The notes: generated by a model from the letters alone, not told the origin. DNA of 64,000 bases from Jiella flava (GCF_017349315.1 NZ_JAFMPP010000001.1:62001-126000); one strand, 5' to 3'. Shown: positions 24,175 through 34,949, counted from the first letter of the stretch. Translations and numbers: made by a program.

Positions 24175-26249
24175 TCTCCGGATTTTCCCTGCCCAACCAG
24201 CGGGAGTGGATCTTCTCGGCGAAGACTTTCGCCGCGTCCATGCTCGCCCTTTACATCGCCTTGAAGGCCGGCCTGCCGCGTCCTTATTGGGCGATGGCGA
24301 CGGTGTTCATCGTTGCCAATCCGCTGGCCGGCGCGACCCGCTCGAAGGCGCTTTACCGCGCGCTCGGCACGGTGTTTGGGGCGACGGCGGCAATCGTCGT
24401 CGTGCCGCTTTTCGTCAATCAGCCCGTCATCTTGAGCGCGATTGTCGCGACCTGGACCGGCGGGCTGCTCTTCCTCTCCTTTCTTGATCGTACACCGCGC
24501 GCCTATATGTTCATGCTGTCGGGCTATAGCTTGCCGCTGATCGCCTTGCCGCTGGTCGGCGATCCGGCTTCGGTCTTCGACGTCGCCCTCGCCCGCTCGC
24601 AGGAAATCATCCTCGGCATTACCTGCACCAGCCTCGTCAGCGCCCTCGTCCTGCCCCAGAGCCTCGGTCCGGTCGTTGCTGCACGGGTCGACGACTGGAT
24701 GAAGGACAGCCGCGGCTGGATCCGAGGCGCTCTGACCGGCAAGGGCGAAGACAGTCTTCGCGAGATCGTCGCCCTGGCCCCCGACGTGCGCGCCGTCGAT
24801 CAGCTCATAAGCCAGTTGCGCTACGATCCGGAGATGACCGCCGTGGTGCGAGCCGCCCACGAGCTGCGGGGCCGGCTGGTCATGCTGCCGGCTCTCGTCT
24901 CGTCGCTGTCGGACCGGCTCGCCGGAATCCGCGGCGACGACGGCAAACTGAGCGCCGAAATGACGGTGCTTTGCTGGGAGATCGAGGCCTGGGTGATGAG
25001 CAACGGGACGCCTCATGCGCAGGGCAGCCGGCGGCTCTTTGCCAAGATCGCCCAATTGCGCGGGCGTTACGATGAGAAAAGCGACTGGTCGTCCCTGCTC
25101 ACCGAAAGTGCGCTCGCCCGCCTTGCCGATCTTGTTTCCCTATGGACGGACATGGTCACCCTTGAGGGGGAGATCCTTGCGGGCCGGAAAGCCCGCTGGA
25201 CCCCGCCGCTGCAATTGGCGAATGTCGCCGCCAACGTGCCGCATTACGATTTCGGCATGATGGCGTTTGCCGCCGGCTCGGCGATCCTCGGCGTGTTTGC
25301 GGCGTCGTTGATCTGGATCTTTTCCGGCTGGGACCAGGGAGCGGGCTTCGTGTTGATCGCCGCCGTCTCGGGCTCTTTCTTCGCCACCGCAGACAATCCG
25401 CTGCCACTGCTGAAGCAGATGACGCTTGTCACCATTCTCGGCTGCCTGATCGCCGGCATCTACGTCTTCGCCGTCCTGCCGCAGGTCACCACCTTTGCCG
25501 GTCTCGTCGTGGTCTTCGCGCCGGTCTATCTCGCTCTACCGATCTTGATCGCCCGCCCGCAGACCGCCTTCATCGGCCTTCTTCTCGCGGTGAACAGCGC
25601 GACGCTGATGACCCTGCAGGAGGTCTACAGCGCCGACTTCACCCGCTTCGTCAACGGAGCCATCGCCGCAATCCTCGGCGCATTGTTTACAATGGTCTGG
25701 ATGATCCTCACCCGGCCCTTCGGGGCGGCGCTGGCCGCGCGGCGGTTGGAGCGCCAGGGCTGGCGCGAGATCGCCGAACTCGCCGCCGGCCGCCGCGGCG
25801 ACGCGACGGCGGTCTTCGCCGGCCGATTCTTCGACCGGACGAGCCAGCTCGTGCCGCGCCTTGCCGGGGCCGCACCACAGCGGAGCGCCGAAATCTTCGC
25901 GGAAATGCGGGTCGGCATCAATGTTTTGGAATTGCGGCGGCTGGTCGATCACAGGACCGCCGGTGCGATGACGGAAGCGATCCGTGCCGTCCTCGATGCC
26001 GTTGCCGATCATTTTCGCCGCCGCGCTGAAACGGGAGGGCCGGCCACACCGGACGGGCGGGCTTTGGGCCAAATCGATACCGCCCTCCTCGCCATCGCCC
26101 GGCATCCGGCTGACACCGATCGGCAAAAAGCGGCCCAGGCCCTGGTCGGCCTGAGACGGGCATTGTTCGCCGAGGCGCCACCACTGGCGCCGGCTCCTGA
26201 ACCCGACGCTCGCGCGCCCTTATCCACACCCGCCGCCGCTGCGGCCTAG
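24171..26249 (+). CDS. FUSC family inner-membrane efflux protein (AaeB/fusaric-acid-resistance type)
   Basis: A 692-residue transporter with two clusters of transmembrane helices (about 15-160 and 360-510), each followed by a cytoplasmic domain, the FUSC layout. Recognisable segments: FAASMLALYIALKAGLPRPY and ANPLAGATRSKALYRALGTV near the N-terminus and ARPQTAFIGLLLAVNS in the second cluster. With the DUF1656 and HlyD proteins it forms a tripartite pump analogous to AaeXAB, exporting aromatic carboxylates or similar compounds. No outer-membrane factor gene is adjacent. The ATG at 24171 overlaps the marR stop; in-frame codons further upstream lie within marR. Confidence 0.9.
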   Translation: MISGFSLPNQREWIFSAKTFAASMLALYIALKAGLPRPYWAMATVFIVANPLAGATRSKALYRALGTVFGATAAIVVVPLFVNQPVILSAIVATWTGGLLFLSFLDRTPRAYMFMLSGYSLPLIALPLVGDPASVFDVALARSQEIILGITCTSLVSALVLPQSLGPVVAARVDDWMKDSRGWIRGALTGKGEDSLREIVALAPDVRAVDQLISQLRYDPEMTAVVRAAHELRGRLVMLPALVSSLSDRLAGIRGDDGKLSAEMTVLCWEIEAWVMSNGTPHAQGSRRLFAKIAQLRGRYDEKSDWSSLLTESALARLADLVSLWTDMVTLEGEILAGRKARWTPPLQLANVAANVPHYDFGMMAFAAGSAILGVFAASLIWIFSGWDQGAGFVLIAAVSGSFFATADNPLPLLKQMTLVTILGCLIAGIYVFAVLPQVTTFAGLVVVFAPVYLALPILIARPQTAFIGLLLAVNSATLMTLQEVYSADFTRFVNGAIAAILGALFTMVWMILTRPFGAALAARRLERQGWREIAELAAGRRGDATAVFAGRFFDRTSQLVPRLAGAAPQRSAEIFAEMRVGINVLELRRLVDHRTAGAMTEAIRAVLDAVADHFRRRAETGGPATPDGRALGQIDTALLAIARHPADTDRQKAAQALVGLRRALFAEAPPLAPAPEPDARAPLSTPAAAAA

Positions 26250-26258
26250 GAGATATCG

Positions 26259-26468
26259 ATGACTGGTGATCTGCCGATCTTCGGGATCTTCGTCCCGAAG
26301 GCTCTTCTGCTCGCGCTGACGTCTTACGGCGCGCTGCTCCTCTGCAAGAAGGTTCTCGCCCGCCTCGGCGTCTATCACGCCGTCTGGCACCCGGCACTGT
26401 TCGACCTTTCGATCTACATCCTCATCTTCTCCGGCTCGGCGAAGGCCGCTCAATGGTATCTGACATGA
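26259..26468 (+). CDS. DUF1656 small membrane protein (AaeX-like)
   Basis: A 69-residue protein with two hydrophobic helices and the DUF1656 pattern: DLPIFGIFVPKALLLAL at the start, then YHAVWHPALFDLSIYILIF. It is the usual small companion of FUSC/HlyD pumps. It begins 9 bp after the FUSC gene and its stop overlaps the HlyD start by 4 bp. Confidence 0.9.
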   Translation: MTGDLPIFGIFVPKALLLALTSYGALLLCKKVLARLGVYHAVWHPALFDLSIYILIFSGSAKAAQWYLT

Positions 26469-27403
26469 CCGCTCGTCTCTCCCGCATCCTCAAAAGCCTG
26501 TTCACTCTCACCGTCTTCGCCGTCGCCCTCTTCGCCGGCTGGAACGTCTGGCAAGGCTATATGGACACCCCATGGACCCGCGACGGCCACGTGCGGGCCG
26601 ACGTCGTCTCGCTCGCGCCGGACGTCTCCGGCCAGGTCGAGGCAGTGCTCGTTTCCGACAATCAGCGGGTCCACAAAGGCGACGTGCTCGTCCGGCTCGA
26701 TCCGCAGCGCTTCCAGATCGCCCTCGACCTTGCTAACGCCTCGTTGAAGGACAAGACGGCGGCGCTCGATCAGGCCCAACGCGACGCCGAGCGTTACAAC
26801 CGGCTGAAGGGCGGCCCGGCGGTCTCGGCTCAGGCGATCGAGAAGGCGGACCTCGCCCTCAAACAGGCCGAGGCGGCCTATCAGGAAGCCCAGTCCAACC
26901 GTGATCTCGCGGCGCTCAATCTGAAGCGCACCAAGGTGCGCGCGCCGTCGAACGGCGTGATCAGCAACCTCGCGCTCAATCCCGGCGATTATGTTTCCGC
27001 CGGCAAGGGCGTCATGGCGCTGATCGATACCGATACACTGCGCGTCGAGGGCTATTTCGAGGAAAACCAGCTGCCACAGATCGCCGTCGGCGACCCGGTG
27101 GACATCGCGCTGATGGGCCAGCGTTCCCCCCTCCACGGCCATGTCGAGAGCATCGCCGCCGGCATCGAGGACCGCGAGCGATCGGACGGCTCGAACCTGC
27201 TCGCCGATGTCACGCCAACGTTCTCCTGGGTGCGGCTCGCACAACGCGTGCCGGTCCGCATCGCCCTCGACGAGGTGCCGGACGGAACGCGGCTCGTCAC
27301 CGGCCTGACCGCGACGGTGACCGTGCATCCGACCGACACAGCCGCGACGACCACCGCTGATGCCGAGAACACCGACAGGACAAAGCCGCAGATCGGCGGC
27401 TGA
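26465..27403 (+). CDS. HlyD/AaeA family periplasmic adaptor subunit
   Basis: A 312-residue membrane-fusion protein. One N-terminal transmembrane helix (residues 9-26) is followed by [22 protein letters not shown] (lipoyl half-motif), an alpha-hairpin of about 60 residues, [21 protein letters not shown] (second lipoyl half) and a beta-barrel ending in a TxTVHPT segment. It bridges the FUSC pump to the outer membrane. The ATG at 26465 overlaps the preceding stop by 4 bp; an ATG at 26453 would add four residues. Last gene of the marR operon. Confidence 0.93.
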   Translation: MTARLSRILKSLFTLTVFAVALFAGWNVWQGYMDTPWTRDGHVRADVVSLAPDVSGQVEAVLVSDNQRVHKGDVLVRLDPQRFQIALDLANASLKDKTAALDQAQRDAERYNRLKGGPAVSAQAIEKADLALKQAEAAYQEAQSNRDLAALNLKRTKVRAPSNGVISNLALNPGDYVSAGKGVMALIDTDTLRVEGYFEENQLPQIAVGDPVDIALMGQRSPLHGHVESIAAGIEDRERSDGSNLLADVTPTFSWVRLAQRVPVRIALDEVPDGTRLVTGLTATVTVHPTDTAATTTADAENTDRTKPQIGG

Positions 27404-27519
27404 CCGCGCCCAGTCACGTCACGGTTCCGTCACTCCGGGACGGCACAATTGACAAGGGATGGCGAACGCGCCACGTCGAAGACACGCGCTTGCATCCTTC
27501 GTTCGACAGGACCTGCCCC

Positions 27520-28791
27520 ATGACTCTCCAGACGCCGATCCAGACCGTCTCGGCTGACCCCGCCCCGCGCCGCCAGACCGTCGGCGTCGACGTCGGCGGC
27601 GTTCTTGTCGGTGGCGGGGCGCCGGTGGTCGTCCAGTCGATGACCAACACCGACACGGCGGATATCGACTCGACCGTCGCGCAGGTCGCAGCGCTGTCGC
27701 GGGCCGGCTCGGAGATCGTCCGCATCACCGTCGACCGCGACGAGGCGGCCGCCGCAGTGCCGAAAATCCGCGAAAGGCTCGAGCGCCTCGGCCTGAACGT
27801 GCCCTTGGTCGGCGACTTCCACTATATCGGCCACAAGCTGCTCGCCGATCATCCGGCCTGCGCCGAAGCCTTGGCAAAATACCGCATCAATCCCGGCAAT
27901 GTCGGCTTTCGCGACAAGCGCGACAAGCAGTTCGCGGCGATCGTCGAGATGGCGATCCGCTACGACAAACCGGTGCGCATCGGTGTCAATTGGGGCTCGC
28001 TCGATCAAGAGCTTTTGACCACCTTGATGGATGCCAACAACGCACAGCCGCAGCCTCTCTCGGCTCGCGCCGTGACCCGCGAGGCGATCATCCAGTCGGC
28101 GCTGCTCTCGGCCGCGCTTGCCGAGGAGATCGGCCTGCCGAAGAGCCGGATCATCCTCTCGGCCAAGGTCAGCCAAGTGCAGGATCTGATCGCCGTCTAT
28201 CGCGATCTTTCCCGCCGCACCGATCATGCGCTGCATCTCGGCCTGACCGAGGCCGGCATGGGCTCGAAGGGCATCGTGGCCTCATCGGCGGCGATGGGAA
28301 TCCTGCTGCAGGACGGCATCGGCGACACCATCCGGGTGTCCTTAACCCCGGAGCCGGGCGGTGATCGGACCAGGGAGGTTCAGGTCGCGCAGGAACTGCT
28401 CCAGACCATGGGCTTTCGCCAGTTCATCCCGATCGTCGCCGCCTGCCCCGGCTGCGGCCGCACCACCTCGACGGTGTTTCAGCAGCTGGCGGAAAAGATC
28501 CAGAGCGACATTCGCGAAAACATGCCGCTCTGGCGGGAGAAATATCCGGGCGTCGAAGCATTGAACGTCGCCGTCATGGGCTGCATCGTCAACGGCCCGG
28601 GCGAATCGAAGCACGCCGACATCGGCATCTCGCTCCCCGGGACCGGCGAAACCCCGGCCGCGCCTGTCTTCGTCGACGGCAAGAAGGTCACGACCCTGCG
28701 CGGCTCGACGATCGCGGCGGAATTTCAGACGATGGTCGCGGATTATATCGAGAACCGCTTCGGCAAAGGGCGCGCCGACGCCGCCGAATGA
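27520..28791 (+). CDS. ispG: 4-hydroxy-3-methylbut-2-enyl-diphosphate synthase IspG (GcpE)
   Basis: A 423-residue iron-sulfur enzyme of the MEP isoprenoid pathway, converting MEcPP to HMBPP. Evidence: [20 protein letters not shown] near the N-terminus, [15 protein letters not shown], the TIM-barrel NPGNVGF, and in the C-terminal domain the 4Fe-4S cysteines of ACPGCGRTT and [10 protein letters not shown]. An ATG at 27520 gives the usual N-terminus; a TTG at 27490 is an alternative. It stands alone. Confidence 0.97.
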   Translation: MTLQTPIQTVSADPAPRRQTVGVDVGGVLVGGGAPVVVQSMTNTDTADIDSTVAQVAALSRAGSEIVRITVDRDEAAAAVPKIRERLERLGLNVPLVGDFHYIGHKLLADHPACAEALAKYRINPGNVGFRDKRDKQFAAIVEMAIRYDKPVRIGVNWGSLDQELLTTLMDANNAQPQPLSARAVTREAIIQSALLSAALAEEIGLPKSRIILSAKVSQVQDLIAVYRDLSRRTDHALHLGLTEAGMGSKGIVASSAAMGILLQDGIGDTIRVSLTPEPGGDRTREVQVAQELLQTMGFRQFIPIVAACPGCGRTTSTVFQQLAEKIQSDIRENMPLWREKYPGVEALNVAVMGCIVNGPGESKHADIGISLPGTGETPAAPVFVDGKKVTTLRGSTIAAEFQTMVADYIENRFGKGRADAAE

Positions 28792-28838
28792 TGCCCGGGC
28801 GCAGGCGCCGACACGACCGACATCGACGCGGCCAGCCT

Positions 28839-29825
28839 ATGGCTCAGCGCCCCACGCGCTCGGTGACCCGTGTCGTCGGAGCGATTGGACTCGCTCTCGC
28901 GGCGGCATTTCCCGCCGGCGCGACGACGCCGCAGCTTGGGTCGGGCGACGCGGCGATCACCCTGCCGGCGCTCGCCTATCCGCCCTCGCCGCCGCGTTTC
29001 AGCCCGCCCGCAAACGGGGCGGACATGGGATCGAGCCCGACCCCGGCCAAGGGCGCATCCGAGGTTGACCGGATCTGCCAACTCATCGGTGACAACGCCG
29101 ATGCCGTCGGCATGCCCCGATCCTTTTTCGCCCGGCTGATCTGGAAGGAAAGCCGCTTCGACGCGAAAGCCCTGTCGCCGGTCGGCGCGCAGGGGATTGC
29201 CCAGTTCATGCCCTATACGGCCGCCGAGCGCGGTCTTAACGACCCCTACGACATCGCCCAGGCAATCCACCACTCGGCGCTCTATCTCGCGGACTTGCGA
29301 TCGGAACTCGGAAATTGGGGCCTCGCCGCCGCCGCCTATAATGGCGGCATCAACCGGGTGAAGCGCTGGATGGCGAGCGGTGGATCGCTGCCGCTGGAAA
29401 CCGAGAACTACGTCCTGTCGATCACCGCCCATCCGGCCGATTGGTTCACCGAAGACGACCGCGAGGTCGAAGGCCGCCCGCTCGAAGAGGGCACCGGCTT
29501 TGCGAGCGCCTGCCGCAAGCTGCCGGTGATGACGAGCCGCTCGGTCTTTGCCGCTCTCAAGACCGGCGCGCCCATGAAGCCCTGGGGCGTCCAGGTCGCC
29601 GGCAATCCGCGCTCGCCTGCCGCCATGGCGATGTTTCGCCGCGTCCAAAGCCGCTTTCCGAGCCTTCTCGGCGACAAGAATCCGCTGGTCATACGCGAGC
29701 GCGTGCCCGGCCGTGGGCGGATCTTTGCCGTGCGGATCGGCGCTGACAGCCGCGCCGAAGCCGAAGCGTTTTGCGGCAAATTGAAAAGTGCCGGCGGCTC
29801 ATGCATCGTCATGAAGAACCGGTAG
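28839..29825 (+). CDS. Exported lytic transglycosylase with C-terminal SPOR-like region
   Basis: A 328-residue protein with a signal peptide (residues 1-31, ending PAGA). A Slt-type catalytic domain covers about 85-200: the general-acid Glu in LIWKESRFD, then GAQGIAQFMPYTAAERG and AAAAYNGGINRVKRW. The last 45 residues (RIFAVRIGADSRAEAEAFCG and on) look like a SPOR domain, which would target denuded septal glycan. It cleaves peptidoglycan with formation of 1,6-anhydroMurNAc. It begins 47 bp after ispG, possibly on the same transcript. Confidence 0.88.
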   Translation: MAQRPTRSVTRVVGAIGLALAAAFPAGATTPQLGSGDAAITLPALAYPPSPPRFSPPANGADMGSSPTPAKGASEVDRICQLIGDNADAVGMPRSFFARLIWKESRFDAKALSPVGAQGIAQFMPYTAAERGLNDPYDIAQAIHHSALYLADLRSELGNWGLAAAAYNGGINRVKRWMASGGSLPLETENYVLSITAHPADWFTEDDREVEGRPLEEGTGFASACRKLPVMTSRSVFAALKTGAPMKPWGVQVAGNPRSPAAMAMFRRVQSRFPSLLGDKNPLVIRERVPGRGRIFAVRIGADSRAEAEAFCGKLKSAGGSCIVMKNR

Positions 29826-29870
29826 AAGATTCGGCATCAGAGCCGATCGAGCATAGGAGGTTAATCCTGC

Positions 29871-30917
29871 ATGAAGGCGCTCGTTCTGGAAGAGATCCAC
29901 AAACTCTCCTTGCGCGATTTTCCGATCGACGCGGCGGAAAAAGACCTCGCGCCCCGCGACGTTCGCATCAAACTGCACACCGTCGGCATCTGCGGATCGG
30001 ACGTCCACTATTACACCCACGGGCGCATCGGCCCCTTCGTCGTTGAGGAACCGATGATCCTCGGCCACGAGGCGAGCGGCACCGTGATCGAGATCGGCGC
30101 CGAGGTGACGAGCCTTGCCGTCGGCGATCGGGTCTGCATGGAGCCAGGCATCCCCGATCCGAACTCGAAGGCAACGCGGCTCGGCCTTTACAATGTCGAT
30201 CCGGCCGTGCGCTTTTGGGCAACGCCGCCGGTCCACGGCATTTTGCGCCCGACCTGCGTTCATCCGGAGGCCTTCACCTTCAAGCTGCCGGACAGCGTCT
30301 CCTTTGCCGAGGCGGCGATGGTCGAGCCGCTGGCGGTCGGCGTTCACGCGGCAACCAAGGCGGAGATTCGCCCCGGCGACGTCGCCCTCGTCATGGGGGC
30401 GGGGCCGATCGGTCTCGTCACCGCCCTCTCCGCGCTCGCCGCCGGCTGCGCCCGCGTTTACGTCTGCGACCTCGACGACGCCAAGCTGGAGATCGCGGCC
30501 AAGCTCGGCGCCATCACGCCGATCAACGTCACGCGCGAGGATCCGGCTAAGCGCATCCTCGCCGAGACCGACGGGTGGGGCGCCGAAATCGTCTTCGAAG
30601 CGACCGGCAGCCCCAAGGCGGCGGCGAGCGTCTTCGAGCCGCTGTCGCCCGGCGGCCGGGTGGTGATGATCGGCGGCCAGGCCGAACCGATCGCCTATGA
30701 CGCCGGCGCGGCGATGGTGCGTGAGGCGCGGGTCGAAAACATCTTTCGCTACGCCCACGTCTTCCCACGCTGCGTGAAGATGCTGGCTTCGGGTGCAATC
30801 GACGTCAAACCGCTGATCACCCGGACCTTTGCCTTTGAAGACAGCGTGAAGGCCTTCGAAATCGCGGCCTCGGCGCCGAAAGGCGACGTCAAAATGCAGA
30901 TCGAGCTGCCACAATAG
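29871..30917 (+). CDS. Zinc-dependent sugar-alcohol dehydrogenase (xylitol/L-iditol type)
   Basis: A 348-residue medium-chain dehydrogenase. Catalytic zinc ligands are kept: Cys in [11 protein letters not shown], His/Glu in LGHEASG, and MVEPLAV. The NAD-binding loop is [10 protein letters not shown]. The lobe that holds four cysteines and a structural zinc in classical sorbitol dehydrogenases is replaced by [20 protein letters not shown], with no cysteines, as in alphaproteobacterial xylitol dehydrogenase-like proteins. It oxidises a polyol at C2 to a ketose. No transporter or kinase is adjacent, so the natural substrate cannot be fixed. The ATG follows AGGAGG. Confidence 0.88.
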   Translation: MKALVLEEIHKLSLRDFPIDAAEKDLAPRDVRIKLHTVGICGSDVHYYTHGRIGPFVVEEPMILGHEASGTVIEIGAEVTSLAVGDRVCMEPGIPDPNSKATRLGLYNVDPAVRFWATPPVHGILRPTCVHPEAFTFKLPDSVSFAEAAMVEPLAVGVHAATKAEIRPGDVALVMGAGPIGLVTALSALAAGCARVYVCDLDDAKLEIAAKLGAITPINVTREDPAKRILAETDGWGAEIVFEATGSPKAAASVFEPLSPGGRVVMIGGQAEPIAYDAGAAMVREARVENIFRYAHVFPRCVKMLASGAIDVKPLITRTFAFEDSVKAFEIAASAPKGDVKMQIELPQ

Positions 30918-30964
30918 GCTGCGTTCGCCCCAGCCCGTGCTGCCTCCGATGATCGCAAGCGGCC

Positions 30965-30991
30965 CCGCCTACGCTCCGAGGGCGTAGGCGG
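30965..30991. terminator. Hairpin between converging dehydrogenase and rfbB genes
   Basis: A perfect 10-bp stem CCGCCTACGC / GCGTAGGCGG with a 7-base loop. It sits between two convergent genes and may end transcription from both sides, though neither flank has a T-run of note. Confidence 0.5.
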
Positions 30992-31050
30992 CCGATATGT
31001 TGAAGCGGCGCGGCACGCTCGCGCCGCTCCCCAAGGTCAAGGATGGACTG

Positions 31051-32103
31051 TCAGGACGCCCCGAGCCGCTCGCCGGCATAGCGCTCGCGCAGCGGCTGCC
31101 ACCAGGATTGATTCTCGAGGAACCATTGAACGGTCTTTTCGAGACCCGTCTCGAAGGTCTCCTCGGCCCGCCAACCGAGTTCGCTCTCGAGCCGGGTCGC
31201 GTCGATCGCATAGCGCAGATCGTGGCCCGGCCGATCGGTCACGAAGGTGATCTGCTCGCGCCGCGAACGCCCATCCTCGCGGGGGCGCAGCCGATCCAGC
31301 GTGTCGCAGATCGCATGGACGACGTCGAGATTGGTCCGCTCGTTGCGGCCGCCGACATTGTAGGAGCGGCCAACGGTCCCGCGCGTCGCAATGATCTCGA
31401 GCGCCTTGGCGTGATCGTCGACGAACAGCCAGTCGCGGACGTTTTCGCCGCGACCGTAGACCGGCAGCGGGTTGCCGTCCAAGCCGTTGAGAATCATCAA
31501 CGGGATCAGCTTTTCAGGGAAATGATACGGGCCGTAATTGTTGGAGCAATTGGACAGCACCACCGGCAAACCGTAGGTGTGGTGCCAGGCCATTGCGAGA
31601 TGATCGGACGCGGCCTTCGACGCGGAGTAAGGCGATGACGGCTCATAAGCCGTCTCCTCGGTGAACAGACCGCCATCCAAGGGCAGTTGACCGTAGACCT
31701 CGTCGGTCGAAACGTGATGGAAACGGAAGCGCTCGCGGCGATCCTCGGATAGCTCCGCCCAATAACCGCGCACCGCCTCAAGCAAGTCGAAGGTGCCGAC
31801 GACATTGGTGCGAATGAATTCGCCCGGCCCGTCGATCGAACGGTCGACATGGCTTTCGGCGGCAAGATGCATGACCACATCGATCTCGTTCTCCCGCAGC
31901 AGGCGGCCGATCGCGTCCCGGTCGCAGATGTCGGCCTTCGCGAAAATGTAGCGCGGGTCGTTGGAGATCGGCTCCAGCGAGGCGAGATTGGCCGCGTAGG
32001 TCAGTTTATCGACATTGAGCACATGATGCTCGGTGTCGCGGATCAGATGCCGGCAGACGGCCGACCCGATGAAGCCGGCGCCGCCGGTCACGAGAAACTT
32101 CAT
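31051..32103 (-). CDS. rfbB: dTDP-glucose 4,6-dehydratase RfbB
   Basis: A 350-residue short-chain dehydrogenase/reductase. Evidence: the NAD loop [11 protein letters not shown] at residue 6, [12 protein letters not shown], the active-site STDEVYG and [10 protein letters not shown] (Tyr and Lys), [16 protein letters not shown], and [19 protein letters not shown]. It makes dTDP-4-keto-6-deoxyglucose, second step of dTDP-L-rhamnose synthesis. It follows rfbC by 15 bp in one operon, with rfbA divergent. Confidence 0.97.
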   Translation of the reverse strand: MKFLVTGGAGFIGSAVCRHLIRDTEHHVLNVDKLTYAANLASLEPISNDPRYIFAKADICDRDAIGRLLRENEIDVVMHLAAESHVDRSIDGPGEFIRTNVVGTFDLLEAVRGYWAELSEDRRERFRFHHVSTDEVYGQLPLDGGLFTEETAYEPSSPYSASKAASDHLAMAWHHTYGLPVVLSNCSNNYGPYHFPEKLIPLMILNGLDGNPLPVYGRGENVRDWLFVDDHAKALEIIATRGTVGRSYNVGGRNERTNLDVVHAICDTLDRLRPREDGRSRREQITFVTDRPGHDLRYAIDATRLESELGWRAEETFETGLEKTVQWFLENQSWWQPLRERYAGERLGAS

Positions 32104-32118
32104 GAGAGAGCTCCGAGG

Positions 32119-32685
32119 TCAGGCTTGGTGCGTGAAGATTACGGGCGTTTCTTCGAGCGTTGGCGCGACCGCGTCCTTGTCCGAGAGCACGGGCGTCCCG
32201 CCATCGAGCGGCCAATCGATCCCGATTTGCGGATCGTCCCACCGGATGCCGCGATCATGCTCGCCGGAGTAGGGCGCCGAAACCTTGTAGAACACCTCGG
32301 TATCCGGCTCGAGCGTCAGGAAACCGTGAGCAAATCCCTTCGGCACCAGGATCTGATTGAAGGCTTTGGCCGAGACATGAAGCGCGACCCATGCCCCGAA
32401 TGTCGGCGATCCGTGGCGGATATCCACCGCGACATCCAGGATCGCACCCTTGAGCACGCGAACCAGCTTGTCCTGAGCAAAAGGCGGCGTTTGGTAGTGC
32501 AGCCCGCGAAGGGTCAAGCGTGCGGCCGAAAAGGACTGGTTATCCTGGACGAACGGCATCGACAGTCCCGCTTCCGCGAACCGCTGCGCGTTGTAGGTCT
32601 CACTGAAGAAACCGCGGTCGTCCCCGAATTTACGCGGCTTGATTTCCAGGACGTCGGGAATGGCGAGGGGAATGACTTCCAGCAT
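32119..32685 (-). CDS. rfbC: dTDP-4-dehydrorhamnose 3,5-epimerase RfbC
   Basis: A 188-residue cupin. Diagnostic stretches: DDRGFFSETYNAQRFAEAGL, FVQDNQSFSA, RGLHYQTPPFAQDKLVRVLK (catalytic His region), VDIRHGSPTFGAWV, and VPKGFAHGFLTLEPDTEVFY. It double-epimerises the 4-keto sugar. First gene of the rfbC-rfbB pair. Confidence 0.97.
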   Translation of the reverse strand: MLEVIPLAIPDVLEIKPRKFGDDRGFFSETYNAQRFAEAGLSMPFVQDNQSFSAARLTLRGLHYQTPPFAQDKLVRVLKGAILDVAVDIRHGSPTFGAWVALHVSAKAFNQILVPKGFAHGFLTLEPDTEVFYKVSAPYSGEHDRGIRWDDPQIGIDWPLDGGTPVLSDKDAVAPTLEETPVIFTHQA

Positions 32686-32851
32686 GACGATCCTTCATTG
32701 CTCTTAGCCGGGCGCCGGGATGATGAAGGTCCGGCTTGACATGATGCCCGTCCAGTCTCGATTCAGCTTCGCTGTTGCGCTGCGCCATAGTGGCGCCCGA
32801 CGGGTGGATATATTAAGCGGTTCGCAACGGCAATCGCGAATGGAGACGCGC

Positions 32852-33724
32852 GTGAAAGGTATCATTTTGGCGGGGGGAAGCGGCACTCGCCTGCATCCGA
32901 TGACACTGACGGCCTCGAAACAGCTTCTGCCAGTCTACGACAAGCCGATGATCTATTATCCGCTGTCGACGCTGATGTTGGCCGGCATCAAGGATGTCTT
33001 GCTGATTTCGACGCCGCATGATTTGCCCCGTTTCAAGGCCTTGCTTGGCAACGGCGAGCGGATCGGCATTCGCCTCGAATATGCCGAGCAGCCGAGCCCG
33101 GATGGCCTCGCCCAAGCTTATTTGATCGGTGAAGAATTTGTAAACGGCGAACCGTCTGCCCTGATCCTCGGCGACAACCTGTTCTATGGTCACGGCCTTC
33201 CCGACCTGATGCAACGCAGCATCCGACGCGAAGCCGGTGCCACCGTGTTCGCATATCACGTTCAAGACCCCGAGCGTTATGGTGTCGTCGCATTCGATAG
33301 CGCCAACAAAGCCACCTCGATCGAAGAAAAGCCGCAGCGCCCCCGCTCGAACTGGGCGGTGACCGGGCTCTATTTCTACGATGGCCGCGCCTCGCAGCTG
33401 GCGCATACGCTGAAGCCCTCCCCGCGCGGCGAGTTGGAGATCACCGATCTCAATCGGATCTATCTGGAGGAAGGCAGCCTCGAAGTCTCGCGCATGGGGC
33501 GTGGCTATGCCTGGCTCGACACCGGCACGCCGGCCTCCCTCCTCGAGGCCGCGGAATTCGTGCGCACGCTCGAAAACCGGCAGGGCTTCAAGATCGCCTG
33601 TATCGAAGAGATCGCCTTTGAGATGGGCTATATCGACCGCGATCATCTGATGGCGGTCGGCAAGGAGCTCGGCAAGAGCACCTACGGCCAATACATCCAG
33701 CACATTGCCGCGATGGAGGCCTGA
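32852..33724 (+). CDS. rfbA: Glucose-1-phosphate thymidylyltransferase RfbA
   Basis: A 290-residue nucleotidyltransferase forming dTDP-glucose from dTTP and glucose 1-phosphate. Evidence: the GTP-like loop [16 protein letters not shown] at the start, [49 protein letters not shown] and [16 protein letters not shown]. The GTG at 32852 is chosen: GGAG lies just upstream and it gives the canonical short N-terminus; an ATG at 32840 is possible. It is divergent from rfbC. rfbD (the final reductase) is not in the window. Confidence 0.96.
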   Translation: MKGIILAGGSGTRLHPMTLTASKQLLPVYDKPMIYYPLSTLMLAGIKDVLLISTPHDLPRFKALLGNGERIGIRLEYAEQPSPDGLAQAYLIGEEFVNGEPSALILGDNLFYGHGLPDLMQRSIRREAGATVFAYHVQDPERYGVVAFDSANKATSIEEKPQRPRSNWAVTGLYFYDGRASQLAHTLKPSPRGELEITDLNRIYLEEGSLEVSRMGRGYAWLDTGTPASLLEAAEFVRTLENRQGFKIACIEEIAFEMGYIDRDHLMAVGKELGKSTYGQYIQHIAAMEA

Positions 33725-33956
33725 GCGCCCCTAAGCGCCGGAGCGGCACGCCAGACGACCCGCCCGCGGAGAACCGAGGCGGGGCGGCCCATCGCGCGAC
33801 TGTGTGATGATCATCTCGAGCGCAAGGGGGGAGAAATATCGCCGCAGGCCGGTCCAGCGCCCGCGGTGGGCGCTATAATCGTCGATCAGACTTTGGCCCG
33901 CGCCGATCGTGCCGCGGGCCACGCTCCAGCTGACGACAGGCCAAAGGCTCCCCGCG

Positions 33957-34880
33957 ATGGACTCCCAAGACCGCCGGCGCGACGACGCACATGATGACGA
34001 CCCGGATACCAATTCGCGGCGGCACTCGAACGACGTCACCGAAAAGCGTCTCGAACACGAAGGCTCGACGCTTACCGAGACCGAACTGCACGAGATCGAG
34101 CGCAGGCTCAGCCTGCGGCCGCTGGCGATCTACGAGCTGGTGCGTCAGGAGGGTGAGGACGAGCTGACGCGGCCGCTCGCAAGCCTGTGGTGGTCGGGTC
34201 TGGCCGCCGGCCTGTCGATCGGCTTTTCAGTGTTCACCCAGGCTGTCCTGCGGGCCTATCTGCCCGACACACCGTGGCGGCCCCTGATCGAATGCTGGGG
34301 CTATTCGGTCGGCTTTTTGATCGTCATTCTCGGCCGCCAGCAGCTCTTCACCGAGATCACCCTGACCGCAACCCTGCCAGTCCTTGCCCGGCCGAAATGG
34401 ATCGGCGTCAAGGCGATCATCCGGCTCTGGGCAATGGTTTTCATCGCCAACATGGCGGGTACGGCGGTCTTCGGCGCCGGCATCGCCTTCGACGCGCTCC
34501 ACACACCCGAGATCACCGACGCCGCGCTCGCCATTGCGCGTGAGGCGATGGAGGCCGGACCATGGACGACGCTGATGCGGGGCATGGCCGCCGGGTGGCT
34601 GATCGCGACGGTGGTCTGGGTGCTGCCTTCGGCCCAGAACGCCGGCTTCTTCGTGATCGCGCTGTTGACCTACCTGATCGCGCTGTTTCATCTCTCTCAC
34701 ATCGTCGCCGGTTCGGTCGAGGCGATGGCGCTGATGTTTGCCGGCGAGTTGATGCCGCACCAGGCGATTTGGAGCTTCTATCTGCCGGCGCTCGCCGGCA
34801 ACATTCTCGGCGGCTCGGCGCTCTTCGCCCTGATCAGCTACGGCCAGGTCGCGCCCGAACTCGATCAGCGCGGCAACTGA
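33957..34880 (+). CDS. Formate/nitrite transporter (FNT) family membrane protein, YfdC-like
   Basis: A 307-residue protein. The first 90 residues are hydrophilic and highly charged (RRRDDAHDDDPD and so on). A six-helix FNT-like channel core follows, with SLWWSGLAAGLSIGFSVF, LGRQQLFTEITLTATLP, GWLIATVVWVLP and HIVAGSVEAMALMFAGE. It lacks an obvious soluble partner and belongs to the YfdC branch, of unknown substrate. The start at 33957 is chosen over 33909 because the extra residues look unrelated. Confidence 0.85.
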   Translation: MDSQDRRRDDAHDDDPDTNSRRHSNDVTEKRLEHEGSTLTETELHEIERRLSLRPLAIYELVRQEGEDELTRPLASLWWSGLAAGLSIGFSVFTQAVLRAYLPDTPWRPLIECWGYSVGFLIVILGRQQLFTEITLTATLPVLARPKWIGVKAIIRLWAMVFIANMAGTAVFGAGIAFDALHTPEITDAALAIAREAMEAGPWTTLMRGMAAGWLIATVVWVLPSAQNAGFFVIALLTYLIALFHLSHIVAGSVEAMALMFAGELMPHQAIWSFYLPALAGNILGGSALFALISYGQVAPELDQRGN

Positions 34881-34918
34881 TCGGCAGCTGAAGCGCGAAG
34901 CGGTCAGCCCTTAATCAA

Positions 34919-34949
34919 CGAGGGCGCCCGCATCGACCGGGCGCCCTCG
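34919..34949. terminator. Bidirectional terminator between FNT gene and eno
   Basis: A 12-bp perfect stem CGAGGGCGCCCG / CGGGCGCCCTCG with a 7-base loop. It lies 28 bp before the eno stop codon in coordinates, that is just downstream of eno on the minus strand, and 38 bp after the FNT gene. TTGATTAAGG follows on the minus strand. Confidence 0.8.
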
